From Candidatus Parabacteroides intestinigallinarum (GTDB lineage Bacteria; Bacteroidota; Bacteroidia; Bacteroidales; Tannerellaceae): a stretch of 64,000 nt of DNA. The translations under genes and the position numbers were made by a program. Shown one piece after another: positions 1 to 9,931 of this stretch. How positions within the stretch are numbered: position 1 is the first letter of the stretch; each line of letters starts with the position of its first letter. The notes beneath the pieces were generated by a model that was not told where the DNA came from, ran no database searches, and was given only the letters and a program-made list of their open reading frames with translations. The stretch covers positions 1 through 64,000 of the forward strand of contig DXEN01000072.1 of the NCBI GenBank assembly GCA_019114945.1, given 5' to 3'.

Positions 1-17
1 ATATTAAATATTCAAGT

Positions 18-809
18 ATGAAAAACGGTATTTTAATGAGAAGTTTAGTCATCGCTTTAGCGATGGCTTTTGGAACATCAACAGTTTCAGCACAAAGTTT
101 TTTTGACAAAGTAAAGAAAGCGGCTTCTACAGTGGTAAACGCTACAACCTCAACAGAAAATTCCGCTGAATCATCAGACGACCAACAACAGTCTGAGGAG
201 GAATTGAAAGGAATGGTCAGTGCGGCGACCCTTCCACTCAATCTGGATGTTGTTAAAGTTTACGCGGAAGATGATAGTGGAAATCGACTTAAAAATGATG
301 ATGGTACGGACAAATACAGCTATCGTTTACGGGGCGATGACGGCAAGTTTTATGACGCTAATGTCGCCAAGAAATATATGGCGGCATCCTGGAAAGCTGG
401 TGGAATGATTTTGGCGAAAGTAGGAGGAGGCGCTGTAGCTGGTGCCGCGGTAAATGCCGGAGTCGCCGCATTGTTAGGTGGTGATGTAAAGAAGGCGGCT
501 ATAACGGGTGCCGCAACGGGTGGCGCCGCTGGATTATTGAAAGTTTTACAAGATGGCGATATCAAGAAAATAAAGGAGAACCGTAGTACATTGAAAGATT
601 TGAAAAAGAAGTTGGCCGAATATCAAAAGAGTTTTACGGAGGAAGGATTGCCTCGTGATGCTTCGGTAGATTTGACTCCATGGGAAGGGTGTGAAGAAAT
701 TGCTATGGTGGATACAGAGTTGATGGAGAAATTGGCAGAAACAGCGAAGAATGCTCCGGATGTAGAAAATGTTGATGATATACTTGCCGGCATAGATGAT
801 GAAGCATAA
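18..809 (+). CDS. Secreted/periplasmic hypothetical protein with Gly/Ala-rich (glycine-zipper-like) segment
   Basis: ORF with N-terminal signal peptide (MKNGILMRSLVIALAMAFGTSTVSAQ) and segment KVGGGAVAGAAVNAGVAALLGG. Confidence 0.75.
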   Translation: MKNGILMRSLVIALAMAFGTSTVSAQSFFDKVKKAASTVVNATTSTENSAESSDDQQQSEEELKGMVSAATLPLNLDVVKVYAEDDSGNRLKNDDGTDKYSYRLRGDDGKFYDANVAKKYMAASWKAGGMILAKVGGGAVAGAAVNAGVAALLGGDVKKAAITGAATGGAAGLLKVLQDGDIKKIKENRSTLKDLKKKLAEYQKSFTEEGLPRDASVDLTPWEGCEEIAMVDTELMEKLAETAKNAPDVENVDDILAGIDDEA

Positions 810-916
810 TAATTTAACTATATAAGATAATCCAAAATATGTAAATTGAACTGTGTTAGTAAAGTTAACTTTATATGCTTTACTGATACAGTTTAATTTA
901 CCTCTTCTTATTTATC

Positions 917-2740
917 ATGAAAACGTTGTTATTTATTGGCAATTTTGGAAGCGGGGAAATCATGCTTATTGCGTTGATTCTTATTATTCCGTTGTTTTTA
1001 ATATTATGGAGTGCCGGGGCCTTTACTACATTCCCTCCAGATCCGCAAACATTAGACACCTCGGAATGGAAGCCGAGAGCAAATAAAATATGGGGTGGAT
1101 TTATACTTTATCTTTTGTCTGGGGCGATTGGTTCCATATTCGAGTTGGCGGATAAAATAAACGACCTTCGTTCGATGCTCTCATCTTTGTCTTCTTCTTC
1201 ATCCGAGGATTTTATGGAAGCATGGTTGAGCAGCAATATAGATATTTTAAGTGGTACGACGGTGGCTAACATTTTGGTCGTTATCGGATTTGTAATCTAT
1301 TACACGGGGCTGAAAAGTTTCGCTGAAATTCAAAAAGATGATTTCACGGCGGAGAACATTTTAAAGATACGCAGAGCGGCGATTTGTGGCGTAATTGCTT
1401 TGCTACTCGGTTATATTCCGTTCATCGGGGGTTTTGGCGGATGGATTTTAAATCTTGTGATGTATTTCATGCTTGCATCCGCATATGGTTATTTGCGATA
1501 TAGCCCGGTATTTAATATTCGGGCGAAAGCGGGAGCTCGCTTGCTTCGTTCGGCAGCCATCATGTATATCATCGGCATGTTTATTCCCATTATCGGAGGA
1601 TTGTTCAGTTTCATGGGGCTTTTAATGACTATCATAGGTTGGGGACGAATACGTAAAGGTGGACCGATCGCGGCAGTTGCATCGGTAGCGACGAATATTA
1701 CATATAACTATTATACGAGTTCAGTGCCGACCGAGACTCTTTCCTCGCCCAATCCTGCTACTCCCACTTCTGGAGAAAGGCCTAAATTTTGTCCGCATTG
1801 TGGAGCGCCTTGTAAAGAATATCAAAGATATTGTCCGAATTGCGGATTCGAGCTTGATAAAAAACCGGAAGAACCGGTTATGCCGATAGTTGAAAAAAAA
1901 GAGCCACCCGCGACAAAAGTAGAACCGGTTAGAACACCGCCTGAGCCTTCAACGGCTGACACTACCTCAAAAGAGGCACCTTCGAAGCAGGAGAAAAATC
2001 AGCGAGACAAAAGTAACAAACAGGCGTTAGTGTTAATCAGTGGAGTAGTGATTTTTCTAATTATAGGACTTTGTGTCTATAATTTTTGGTACAAACCTTA
2101 TGCGACAGATCGAGATGCCCTGCGTTACTACACCTTTACGAATTTGAATCTTCGATCATCTGAAAATGCGGAATTGAAAGATAACATAATAGAGATGCTT
2201 CCTTATGGAACAGAATTAATCACTTACGGAAAAGGATATTCCTGGGCAAGAGTAAAAGCGAACGGCAAGGAAGGGCATGTAGCCGCTCATTTGATTTTGA
2301 GCAAAGAGGATTTTCAGCTATTAGACGGCGTATGGGGTAATGAAGAAGCTAAAAAATGCGTGGGATCCGCTCATTATCGATTGGCGGTAATAGATTATTT
2401 GAAGCGCAATGAGTTTTTTTCTGGCGCAAGGGAGTGGCAAATTTTCTCGAAACCATACGGAAGCGCGCAGAATACGATTGCCTATCCAAACCTGTCACAG
2501 GAGGAAAACGGAGATGGACTGATATTCATAGTGAAAAATAATCGAACAAATGAACGTAAATTGGTGATCTATGGTTTTACTACAACGGAACCTAAATCTC
2601 CAGTATTTAAAACAGACTTTCGTTTAGAAAAAGATTTAAGTATCCAGAAAGCAGTATGTCGTTTAGATAAATATGATAATCTTTGGATTAGGGTGACATT
2701 CAATGATGGAAGCTATAAAACATTTAGAGTTTACATGTGA
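917..2740 (+). CDS. Multi-TM membrane protein with double-CxxC zinc ribbon and C-terminal extracytoplasmic SH3-like domain
   Basis: Several hydrophobic helices, KFCPHCGAPCKEYQRYCPNCGF zinc ribbon, later TM, then YYTFTNLNLRSSENAELKDNIIEMLPYGTELITYGKGYSWARVKANGKEGHVAAHLI (SH3_3-like). Start may be the internal Met near 962. Confidence 0.75.
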   Translation: MKTLLFIGNFGSGEIMLIALILIIPLFLILWSAGAFTTFPPDPQTLDTSEWKPRANKIWGGFILYLLSGAIGSIFELADKINDLRSMLSSLSSSSSEDFMEAWLSSNIDILSGTTVANILVVIGFVIYYTGLKSFAEIQKDDFTAENILKIRRAAICGVIALLLGYIPFIGGFGGWILNLVMYFMLASAYGYLRYSPVFNIRAKAGARLLRSAAIMYIIGMFIPIIGGLFSFMGLLMTIIGWGRIRKGGPIAAVASVATNITYNYYTSSVPTETLSSPNPATPTSGERPKFCPHCGAPCKEYQRYCPNCGFELDKKPEEPVMPIVEKKEPPATKVEPVRTPPEPSTADTTSKEAPSKQEKNQRDKSNKQALVLISGVVIFLIIGLCVYNFWYKPYATDRDALRYYTFTNLNLRSSENAELKDNIIEMLPYGTELITYGKGYSWARVKANGKEGHVAAHLILSKEDFQLLDGVWGNEEAKKCVGSAHYRLAVIDYLKRNEFFSGAREWQIFSKPYGSAQNTIAYPNLSQEENGDGLIFIVKNNRTNERKLVIYGFTTTEPKSPVFKTDFRLEKDLSIQKAVCRLDKYDNLWIRVTFNDGSYKTFRVYM

Positions 2741-2783
2741 ATGAGTAGATGTCTGCCCCAACCAATGCTTTAAGACGCGAAAA

Positions 2784-2862
2784 AGTCACGTAGGTGCGAT
2801 GCCTCACGCACGTATGTTAAAATGCCAACGCACCTATGTGACTTCGCCAACACACCTATGTA
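2784..2862. repeat. 22-bp-period tandem array (ACGCACSTATGT core), copy 1
   Basis: ACGCA/ACACA core starts at 2806, 2828, 2850 (exact 22-bp steps) plus an inverted unit at about 2786-2797; 35 bp (2806-2840) identical to 59786-59820. Confidence 0.85.
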
Positions 2863-2973
2863 TCCTTTGGAAAGGATAATTCGCGAAAACCGAGCGAAAC
2901 TATTTTTTTAGCACATATTTATACGCATATTTAAAATAAAATACGTATAATCGCGATAAATATTCAAATACAC

Positions 2974-4794
2974 ATGAAACAGCTAAATTATCCATCCATG
3001 AGATTTCTGAGAATGGCCGGGCTAAGTCTGGCAATGGGTCTCGCGACGCTCGCGAGCGCGCAAGAGACGAGTTACGACGTGCGCCATCTGGCCAACGAGC
3101 AAAACATCGTCTCGCTCAGCGCCTCGAAAAAATACCTCCTCCTACCGGTAGAGGATAACGCGCCCGAGGGGAAAGTGTACATCATCGTAGACAACAATCG
3201 CCAGGGCGAGGAGATCAACATCCGCCTGGCCCGCAAGCAGGTGGATTATTATGTCCCGCTCGACCTCTCCGCGTTCGCCGGGAAAGCGGTCGCGATCGAC
3301 ATCCAGGGAACGCCCTCGTCCGCTATCTGCTGGAAAAAGCTCCAGTTCTCCGATACGTTCGACCTAACCAACCGGGAGAAGTTCCGACCCGTTTACCACC
3401 ATACACCCGCCTACGGCTGGATGAACGACCCGAACGGTATGTTCTACAAGGATGGCGTCTACCATCTGTATTTCCAGCACAACCCGTATGGCTCCACATG
3501 GGGCAATATGACGTGGGGGCACTCTACCAGTAGCGACCTAATCCACTGGAATTTTGAGGGCGACGCCATCCTGCCCGACGCCTGGGGCGCCATCTTCAGC
3601 GGCTCGTGCGTGGTAGACCACGAGAATACGGCGGGCTTCGGAGCGGGAGCCGTGGTGGCCTTCTACACCTCGGCAAAATCGACACCGTGGGGCGGCAGCC
3701 AATCGCAAAGCCTGGCGTATAGCCTCGACAACGGAAAGACATTCATCAAATACGACAAGAACCCCATCCTGACTTCCGACCAACCGGACTTCCGCGACCC
3801 GAAAGTCTTCTGGTACGCGCCGGACAAGCATTGGGTGATGATGCTCGCCGTCGGGCAGGAGATGCAAATCTTCTCCTCCAAGAACCTCAAGGATTGGAAA
3901 TACGAGAGCAGTTTCGGTGCCAAGCAAGGGGCGCACGGAGGCGTGTGGGAATGCCCGGATTTGGTGGAACTGCCCGTAGAGGGGACAAAAGAGAAGAAGT
4001 GGGTACTGATTTGCAACATCAACCCGGGCGGACCCTTCGGCGGTAGCGCGACACAATATTTCGTGGGAACCTTCAACGGGAAACGCTTCGTGAACGAGGC
4101 GCCCACGCAAACCAAATGGATGGATTGGGGCAAGGACAACTACGCCACCGTGACGTGGAACAACGCGCCGGACGGGCGTTGCGTGGCCTTGGGGTGGATG
4201 AGCAACTGGCAATACCAAGCCGTACTGCCCACGTGGCAATACAGAGGGGCGAACACCGTGGCCCGCGATTTTACGCTCTATAAAAAGGACGGGGAATATC
4301 TGCTGAAATCGGCGCCTTCTCCCGAGATGAAACAGGCACGCGGGGAGAAACAAAGCTTCCCGTCGTTCAAGGTGAGCGACACCTACCAAATCAATCAACT
4401 ATTGCCGCGGAACGAGGGAGCTTACGAGATTGAGCTAAGCATCAAGAACGCCGGAGCCTCGCGCGTCATCCTGAACCTCCTCAACGAAAAGGGCGAGCGA
4501 ATCGATATGTATTACGACGTGCCCCGCCAGCAATTCGTGATGGACCGGAGCGAGAGCGGCTTGACCAGTTTCAGCAAAGAGTTCCCCGCCGTAACCGTGG
4601 CTCCCGCCAGCGAGACGGATCGCATCCAACTGCGGTTGTTCATCGACCGGTCGAGCATCGAGGTCTTTGGCGAGGAAGGCGAGTACGTGATGACCAACCG
4701 CATCTTCCCTTCCGCGCCATACAACCAAATGTCGTTCGCCTCGGATCGGGGCAGCTTCACGGTAGAATCGTTGAACGTATATAAAATCAAATAA
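2974..4794 (+). CDS. Glycoside hydrolase family 32 (levanase/inulinase/invertase-like), secreted
   Basis: GH32 motifs WMNDPNG, FRDPKVFW, ECPDL; signal peptide; C-terminal beta-sandwich. Confidence 0.93.
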   Translation: MKQLNYPSMRFLRMAGLSLAMGLATLASAQETSYDVRHLANEQNIVSLSASKKYLLLPVEDNAPEGKVYIIVDNNRQGEEINIRLARKQVDYYVPLDLSAFAGKAVAIDIQGTPSSAICWKKLQFSDTFDLTNREKFRPVYHHTPAYGWMNDPNGMFYKDGVYHLYFQHNPYGSTWGNMTWGHSTSSDLIHWNFEGDAILPDAWGAIFSGSCVVDHENTAGFGAGAVVAFYTSAKSTPWGGSQSQSLAYSLDNGKTFIKYDKNPILTSDQPDFRDPKVFWYAPDKHWVMMLAVGQEMQIFSSKNLKDWKYESSFGAKQGAHGGVWECPDLVELPVEGTKEKKWVLICNINPGGPFGGSATQYFVGTFNGKRFVNEAPTQTKWMDWGKDNYATVTWNNAPDGRCVALGWMSNWQYQAVLPTWQYRGANTVARDFTLYKKDGEYLLKSAPSPEMKQARGEKQSFPSFKVSDTYQINQLLPRNEGAYEIELSIKNAGASRVILNLLNEKGERIDMYYDVPRQQFVMDRSESGLTSFSKEFPAVTVAPASETDRIQLRLFIDRSSIEVFGEEGEYVMTNRIFPSAPYNQMSFASDRGSFTVESLNVYKIK

Positions 4795-4797
4795 TCC

Positions 4798-5961
4798 ATG
4801 GAAAAGCAAATGAAGTACGGGCAAATCATCCCGGTCATGTTATGTTTCTTCGCGATGGGATTCGTCGACCTCGTAGGCATCGCCTCCAATTACGTGAAGG
4901 CCGATCTCGGCTTGAGCGACGCCGAGGCGAATATCTTTCCCTCGCTGGTATTCTTCTGGTTCCTGATCTTCTCCGTCCCGACGGGAATCCTGATGAATCG
5001 CATCGGGCGACGCAAGACGGTCTTACTAAGCCTTGTCGTCACCTTCGCCTCGTTGGTGCTCCCTATTTTTGGCGATAGCTACGGGCTGATGCTTGCCTCG
5101 TTCTCGCTCTTAGGTATCGGCAACGCCTTGATGCAAACCTCGCTGAACCCGCTCCTGAGCAATATCATCGCGGGCGACAAGCTGGCGAGCACGCTTACGT
5201 TCGGACAATTCGTGAAAGCTATCGCCTCGTTCCTCGCCCCGTACATCGCCATGTGGGGAGCGATGGAGAGCCTGCCGACCTTCGGCTTGGGCTGGCGGGT
5301 GCTTTTCCCGATTTATATGGCCATCGCCGTGATCGCCATCCTCTGGCTGGGCGCTACAACGATCGAGGAGGAACGGCCGGATAAGGCTTCCGGCTTCGCG
5401 GCTTGCTTCTCGTTGCTGGGAAAACCGTTCATCCTATTATCATTCATCGGCATCATGTGCCATGTAGGTATCGACGTGGGGACAAACACCACCGCCCCGA
5501 AAATCTTGATGGAACGGCTGAACATGCCCTTGGCGGACGCGGGCTTCGCCACGAGCCTCTATTTCATCTTCCGTACGTTGGGCTGCCTGTCCGGCGCGTT
5601 TATCCTGCAAAAAGCCTCGTCGAAATCATTCTTCGCGCTGAGCGTGGCGATGATGCTGGCGGCGATGGTCGGCTTGTTCCTATTCGATAGCAAGACCGCC
5701 ATCTATATCTGCATCGCACTGATCGGCTACGGCAACTCCAACGTATTCTCCATCGTCTTCTCGCAAGCCTTGTTGGCGCTGCCCGACAAGAAAAACGAGG
5801 TATCGGGACTGATGATCATGGGCCTTTTCGGCGGAACGATCTTCCCCTTGGCGATGGGATTGGCCAGCGACGCGATGGGACAAAACGGCGCCGTAGCGGT
5901 CATGGCCTTGGGCGTCCTTTATCTTTTAACGTATACATTTAAAATCAAACGTGAATCATGA
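4798..5961 (+). CDS. MFS sugar (probably fructose) permease
   Basis: 12-TM MFS pattern, NRIGRRKTV loop; 3 bp after GH32 and overlapping the fructokinase start. Confidence 0.88.
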   Translation: MEKQMKYGQIIPVMLCFFAMGFVDLVGIASNYVKADLGLSDAEANIFPSLVFFWFLIFSVPTGILMNRIGRRKTVLLSLVVTFASLVLPIFGDSYGLMLASFSLLGIGNALMQTSLNPLLSNIIAGDKLASTLTFGQFVKAIASFLAPYIAMWGAMESLPTFGLGWRVLFPIYMAIAVIAILWLGATTIEEERPDKASGFAACFSLLGKPFILLSFIGIMCHVGIDVGTNTTAPKILMERLNMPLADAGFATSLYFIFRTLGCLSGAFILQKASSKSFFALSVAMMLAAMVGLFLFDSKTAIYICIALIGYGNSNVFSIVFSQALLALPDKKNEVSGLMIMGLFGGTIFPLAMGLASDAMGQNGAVAVMALGVLYLLTYTFKIKRES

Positions 5962-6839
5962 ATAATCACATCATCGTAGGAATGGGCGAGGCACTGTGGG
6001 ACGTGCTGCCCGAAGGAAAGAAAATAGGCGGGGCTCCTGCCAATTTCGCCTATCATATCTCCCAGTTCGGATTGAACAGCCGTGTCGTAAGCGCGGTAGG
6101 AGACGATAAGTTGGGAAACGAGATCTTGGAGAACTTCGCGGAAAAGAAGCTGAACTGCCAGATCGAGAAAGTGCCCTACCCGACCGGCACGGTACAAGTG
6201 ACGTTGGACGAAGCCGGCGTTCCTCGCTACGACATCAAAGAAGGCGTAGCCTGGGACAACATCCCTTTCACGCCGGCATTGGAGCGGTTGGCGAAACAGA
6301 CCCAGGCGGTTTGCTTCGGCTCGCTGGCGCAACGGAGCGTGGTATCGCGCGAGACCATCAACCGCTTTCTCGACACCATGCCCGACGGCGAGGGACAATA
6401 CAAGATATTCGACATCAACCTGCGGCAGAACTTCTACACCAAGGAGATCATCTGCGAGTCGATGCGGAAATGCAACATCCTGAAGATTAACGACGAGGAA
6501 TTGGTTACCATCAGCCGCATGTTTGAATGGCCGGGCATCGACCTGGAAGACAAATGCTGGATTCTGCTGGCGAAGTATGGATTGAAGATGCTGATCCTGA
6601 CCTGTGGCGTAAACGGCAGCTACGTTTTCACGCCGGGCGATATTTCTTTCGTGGATACGCCGAAAGTAGAAGTGGCGGACACCGTGGGCGCGGGCGACTC
6701 GTTTACCGCCTCGTTCGTCGCGGCGATCCTGAAAGGGAAAAGCGTGGCCGACGCGCATCGCTTGGCCGTGAAGGTATCCGCTTTTGTCTGCACGCAGAAT
6801 GGGGCGATGCCGGAATTACCGAAAGAATTCATTCAATAA
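5958..6839 (+). CDS. PfkB-family carbohydrate kinase (fructokinase)
   Basis: GMGEALWDVLPEGKKIGGAPANFAYH and DTVGAGDSFTASF signatures. Confidence 0.92.
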   Translation: MNNHIIVGMGEALWDVLPEGKKIGGAPANFAYHISQFGLNSRVVSAVGDDKLGNEILENFAEKKLNCQIEKVPYPTGTVQVTLDEAGVPRYDIKEGVAWDNIPFTPALERLAKQTQAVCFGSLAQRSVVSRETINRFLDTMPDGEGQYKIFDINLRQNFYTKEIICESMRKCNILKINDEELVTISRMFEWPGIDLEDKCWILLAKYGLKMLILTCGVNGSYVFTPGDISFVDTPKVEVADTVGAGDSFTASFVAAILKGKSVADAHRLAVKVSAFVCTQNGAMPELPKEFIQ

Positions 6840-6864
6840 TATGAAGGACTTTTACCTTATTATT

Positions 6865-6896
6865 GGGCATGATGACGGCATATGCCGTCCATGCCC
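6865..6896. terminator. Bidirectional hairpin terminator between convergent fructokinase and nitroreductase genes
   Basis: GGGCATgatGACGGCATATGCCGTCcATGCCC, with a 16-bp perfect inner palindrome. Confidence 0.6.
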
Positions 6897-6959
6897 AAAA
6901 CACGGAGCGAACCATCCACGAATGAGAACACGCCCTCTCCTTCTTTTTCACTCTTTGCC

Positions 6960-7493
6960 TTACTCTACCCAAACCACGTAATCGGGCTTCCGGGGTTTAG
7001 CGACAGGAGCCGCGTCCGAGATGGGGTATCCCAACACGCAATGGCCGATGCCCTCGTAATCGCCCTCGATGCCCCATGCCTCCAGCAGCGATTTCCCCTC
7101 CGGGGAAGCGAACACCTCCTTGGCGCGATGAATCCAGCAACTTCCCAACCCCACGGCATGGGCGGCGTTCAACAGATTACCCATCACGAGCGAGCCGTCA
7201 TACAAATACGTCGGTTTACTCCGATCCGCCAAGACAATCAGCACGACCGGAGCGCCGTAAAAAGGATCCGAATCCGTGCCCAATACCGCGGCGTTCAAGC
7301 GCGACAAGCGATCCCGCGTTTCCTTATTCGTGACCGCCACGATGATAGGCGATTGCCGCCCCATACCCGTCGGGGCATACGTGCCCGCCTCCAATACTTG
7401 CTCTATCAACTCCCGGGCGGGCATCTCGTCCGACTTAAAACCACGCACGCTTCGGCGCGTCTTCAAACATTCTATTACCTTGTTCATAAACAA
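6960..7493 (-). CDS. Nitroreductase family protein
   Basis: ECLKTRRSVRGFKSDEMP and GTYAPTGMGRQSP motifs. Confidence 0.9.
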   Translation of the reverse strand: MFMNKVIECLKTRRSVRGFKSDEMPARELIEQVLEAGTYAPTGMGRQSPIIVAVTNKETRDRLSRLNAAVLGTDSDPFYGAPVVLIVLADRSKPTYLYDGSLVMGNLLNAAHAVGLGSCWIHRAKEVFASPEGKSLLEAWGIEGDYEGIGHCVLGYPISDAAPVAKPRKPDYVVWVE

Positions 7494-7563
7494 CCTCCTT
7501 TTCCTTCTATGAATAACAGGACAAAAATAATATTTTTACCATTCCTATTTCAAGACTTCTTCG

Positions 7564-7571
7564 TATATTTG
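7564..7571 (+). promoter_or_regulatory. Bacteroidetes-type -7 box (TATATTTG) upstream of the men operon
   Basis: Matches TAnnTTTG; 26 bp upstream of the 7597 ATG; -33 box not clear. Confidence 0.5.
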
Positions 7572-7596
7572 TCATTCAAACCAAATTGAAGACGCC

Positions 7597-8829
7597 ATGA
7601 AGTACAAATTATTAGTTTTAGACGTAGACGGGACGTTATTGAATGACGAGAAAGAAATAACGACCCGCACCCAGGCCGCCCTGTTAAAAGCGCAGCAAAT
7701 GGGAGTACATGTCGTATTGGCATCCGGACGCTCGACAAATGGCGTACAGCCATTGGCCGAGGCTTTGGAATTGAATCATTACGGTGGATTTATCATGTCG
7801 TACAACGGCGCGCAAATCATCAACGCGCAGACCGGGGAGTTGCTGTTCGAGAAACGCATCGACCCGGAGATGATTCCCTACATCAATCGGAAAGCGAAAG
7901 AAAATGGCTTCACGATCTTCACGTATCACAAGGATTTCATATTGACCGACAATCCGGACAACCCGCACGTCCGTAAGGAAGCGGAGTTGAACGGAATGCG
8001 AATCATCGGCACGGACAACTTCGTGGAAGCGGTCGATTTCGCTCCTTGCAAATGCATCCTCACCAGCGACGACGAGGAACGACTGATCGGGTTGGAAAAC
8101 CACTGGAAGAAACGTTTGGATGGCGTACTGGAGGCGTTCCGCTCGGAGGATTTCTTCCTGGAGGTGGCTCCCCGGTATATCAACAAAGGAAATACGCTGG
8201 CGGTATTGATGGAGATGCTTCATGTAACGACCGAGGAAGTAATCGCCATCGGCGACGGCGTGGCGGACGTCCCCATGCTCCAGTTGGCCGGACTGAGCAT
8301 CGCGATGGGCAACGCCCGGGATTCCGTCAAGGCTTGTGCCGACGTAACGACCTTACCCAACAACATGGAGGGCGTCGCCGTAGCCATCGAGAAGGCGATT
8401 CTCGCGTCGATCAAGGCGACCGAGATTCCATTGGACCAACTGAACGCACGCGCCAAGCATGCCTTGATGGGCAACTTGGGCATTCAATATACCTATGCCT
8501 CCGAGAACCGCGTGGAGGCGACCATGCCGGTCGACGAGCGGACACGACAACCGTTCGGCATCCTGCACGGAGGCGCCTCGCTCGCCTTGGCGGAAACGGT
8601 GGCGGGACTGGGCTCGATGATCCTGGCCAAGCCCGACGAGATGGTGGTAGGTATGCAAGTAAGCGGTAGCCACGTATCGTCCGCCCACGAAGGCGACACC
8701 GTGCGCGCGGTGGGGACCATCATCCATAAAGGGCGCTCCTCGCACGTATGGAACGTAGATATATTCACCTCGACCGACAAACTGGTCTCGTCGGTACGGG
8801 TCATCAATAGTATTTTGAAAAAGAAATGA
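7597..8829 (+). CDS. Bifunctional HAD-IIB (Cof-type) hydrolase fused to C-terminal hotdog (PaaI/MenI-like) thioesterase
   Basis: N-term LLVLDVDGTLLNDEKEI and IAIGDGVADVPML (HAD); C-term PFGILHGGASLALAETVAGLGS (hotdog thioesterase); first gene of men operon, overlaps menF. Confidence 0.9.
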   Translation: MKYKLLVLDVDGTLLNDEKEITTRTQAALLKAQQMGVHVVLASGRSTNGVQPLAEALELNHYGGFIMSYNGAQIINAQTGELLFEKRIDPEMIPYINRKAKENGFTIFTYHKDFILTDNPDNPHVRKEAELNGMRIIGTDNFVEAVDFAPCKCILTSDDEERLIGLENHWKKRLDGVLEAFRSEDFFLEVAPRYINKGNTLAVLMEMLHVTTEEVIAIGDGVADVPMLQLAGLSIAMGNARDSVKACADVTTLPNNMEGVAVAIEKAILASIKATEIPLDQLNARAKHALMGNLGIQYTYASENRVEATMPVDERTRQPFGILHGGASLALAETVAGLGSMILAKPDEMVVGMQVSGSHVSSAHEGDTVRAVGTIIHKGRSSHVWNVDIFTSTDKLVSSVRVINSILKKK

Positions 8830-9920
8830 TTCAAATAGATTCATACGAAGCAATCGACCATTTCGTCCAGCAAGGGGAAAGTTTCGCTCTTTGGCGCATA
8901 CCGGGAGAGGAACACATCCATTTCCGATCGCGAAAGAGCGCTTCTCCTTGCTTGTTATATGATATAAAAGATTTAAATGAACGGAGCGGTTTCGTAATCG
9001 CTCCGTTTCAAGTGACAAAGGAGCATCCGATCGTGCTGATCGAACCGGAGCAGCCTGAAATTTCATTCGAGGGGAACGCGGATTTCCTTCGAATGAAATT
9101 TGAATTTCCTTCGGAAGAAATGAAATTTTCCTCCGAGGAAAATGAGAAGGAGGAATATGCCCACCGTTTTTCCTTGTTCACCCAACCTTTATTAAAAGGC
9201 GGCCAGGATAAACTTGTATTGTCGCGCCACACGCGGATACAAAGAAAGGCTACTTTCTCGCCCGCTAAAGCATTCCTTTCCGCGGCGAAACGCTATATTC
9301 GCTCCTATGTATATCTCTGCCATACGCCAACGACCGGCACATGGATGGGAAGCACACCGGAGATTTTATTATCCGGCGAGAAGGGCGATTGGCATACGGT
9401 GGCCCTGGCAGGCACCCAAAACCTACGAGCCGGCAACCTACCGAAGAACTGGGATCACAAGAATTGGATGGAGCAACAATTGGTCGCCTCTTACATCCAA
9501 CGGCAATTATCCACGCTGGGCATCGACTCCAAGGAGCAAGGGCCTTACGCGGTACGTGCCGGAGAGGTGGCGCACTTGAAGAGCGATTTCCACTTCTCGT
9601 TGCCCGACGTGCGTAAAATCGGGGATGTCCTGAAGTTGTTGCACCCAACTCCCGCCGTGTGCGGCCTTCCGAAAGAGGAAGCCTACCGCTTCATCCTCGC
9701 GAACGAAGGCTACGACCGAAGCTATTATTCCGGTTTTATCGGCTGGTTGGATCCCAACGGAAAGACCGATCTATACGTCAACCTGCGATGTATGAACATC
9801 TCGCTCACAACGTTCACCCTCTACGCCGGCGGCGGATTGCTCGCCGCCTCGCGGTTAGAGGACGAGTGGCAAGAGACAGAAGATAAACTCGATACGATGA
9901 GAAGACTTATATACATTTGA
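8826..9920 (+). CDS. menF: Isochorismate synthase (chorismate-binding)
   Basis: [49 protein letters not shown]; position before menD. Confidence 0.93.
   Translation: MIQIDSYEAIDHFVQQGESFALWRIPGEEHIHFRSRKSASPCLLYDIKDLNERSGFVIAPFQVTKEHPIVLIEPEQPEISFEGNADFLRMKFEFPSEEMKFSSEENEKEEYAHRFSLFTQPLLKGGQDKLVLSRHTRIQRKATFSPAKAFLSAAKRYIRSYVYLCHTPTTGTWMGSTPEILLSGEKGDWHTVALAGTQNLRAGNLPKNWDHKNWMEQQLVASYIQRQLSTLGIDSKEQGPYAVRAGEVAHLKSDFHFSLPDVRKIGDVLKLLHPTPAVCGLPKEEAYRFILANEGYDRSYYSGFIGWLDPNGKTDLYVNLRCMNISLTTFTLYAGGGLLAASRLEDEWQETEDKLDTMRRLIYI
9061..9148. repeat. Four tandem 22-bp palindromic-core units within the menF coding sequence
   Basis: TTTCATTCGAGGGGAACGCGGA / TTTCCTTCGAATGAAATTTGAA / TTTCCTTCGGAAGAAATGAAAT / TTTCCTCCGAGGAAAATGAGAA, contiguous 22-mers. 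Confidence 0.9.
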
Positions 9921-9931
9921 AATTACAAATC

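Noticed and set aside
3538-4398. Long antisense ORF opposite GH32
   Set aside because: Mirror ORF caused by codon bias; Arg/Val/His-rich, no recognisable motifs, sense strand clearly codes GH32
5919-6758. 279-aa antisense ORF opposite fructokinase
   Set aside because: Mirror ORF; sense frame has full PfkB signatures
7684-9066. Antisense ORFs opposite the HAD-hotdog gene
   Set aside because: Mirror ORFs of a well-supported CDS
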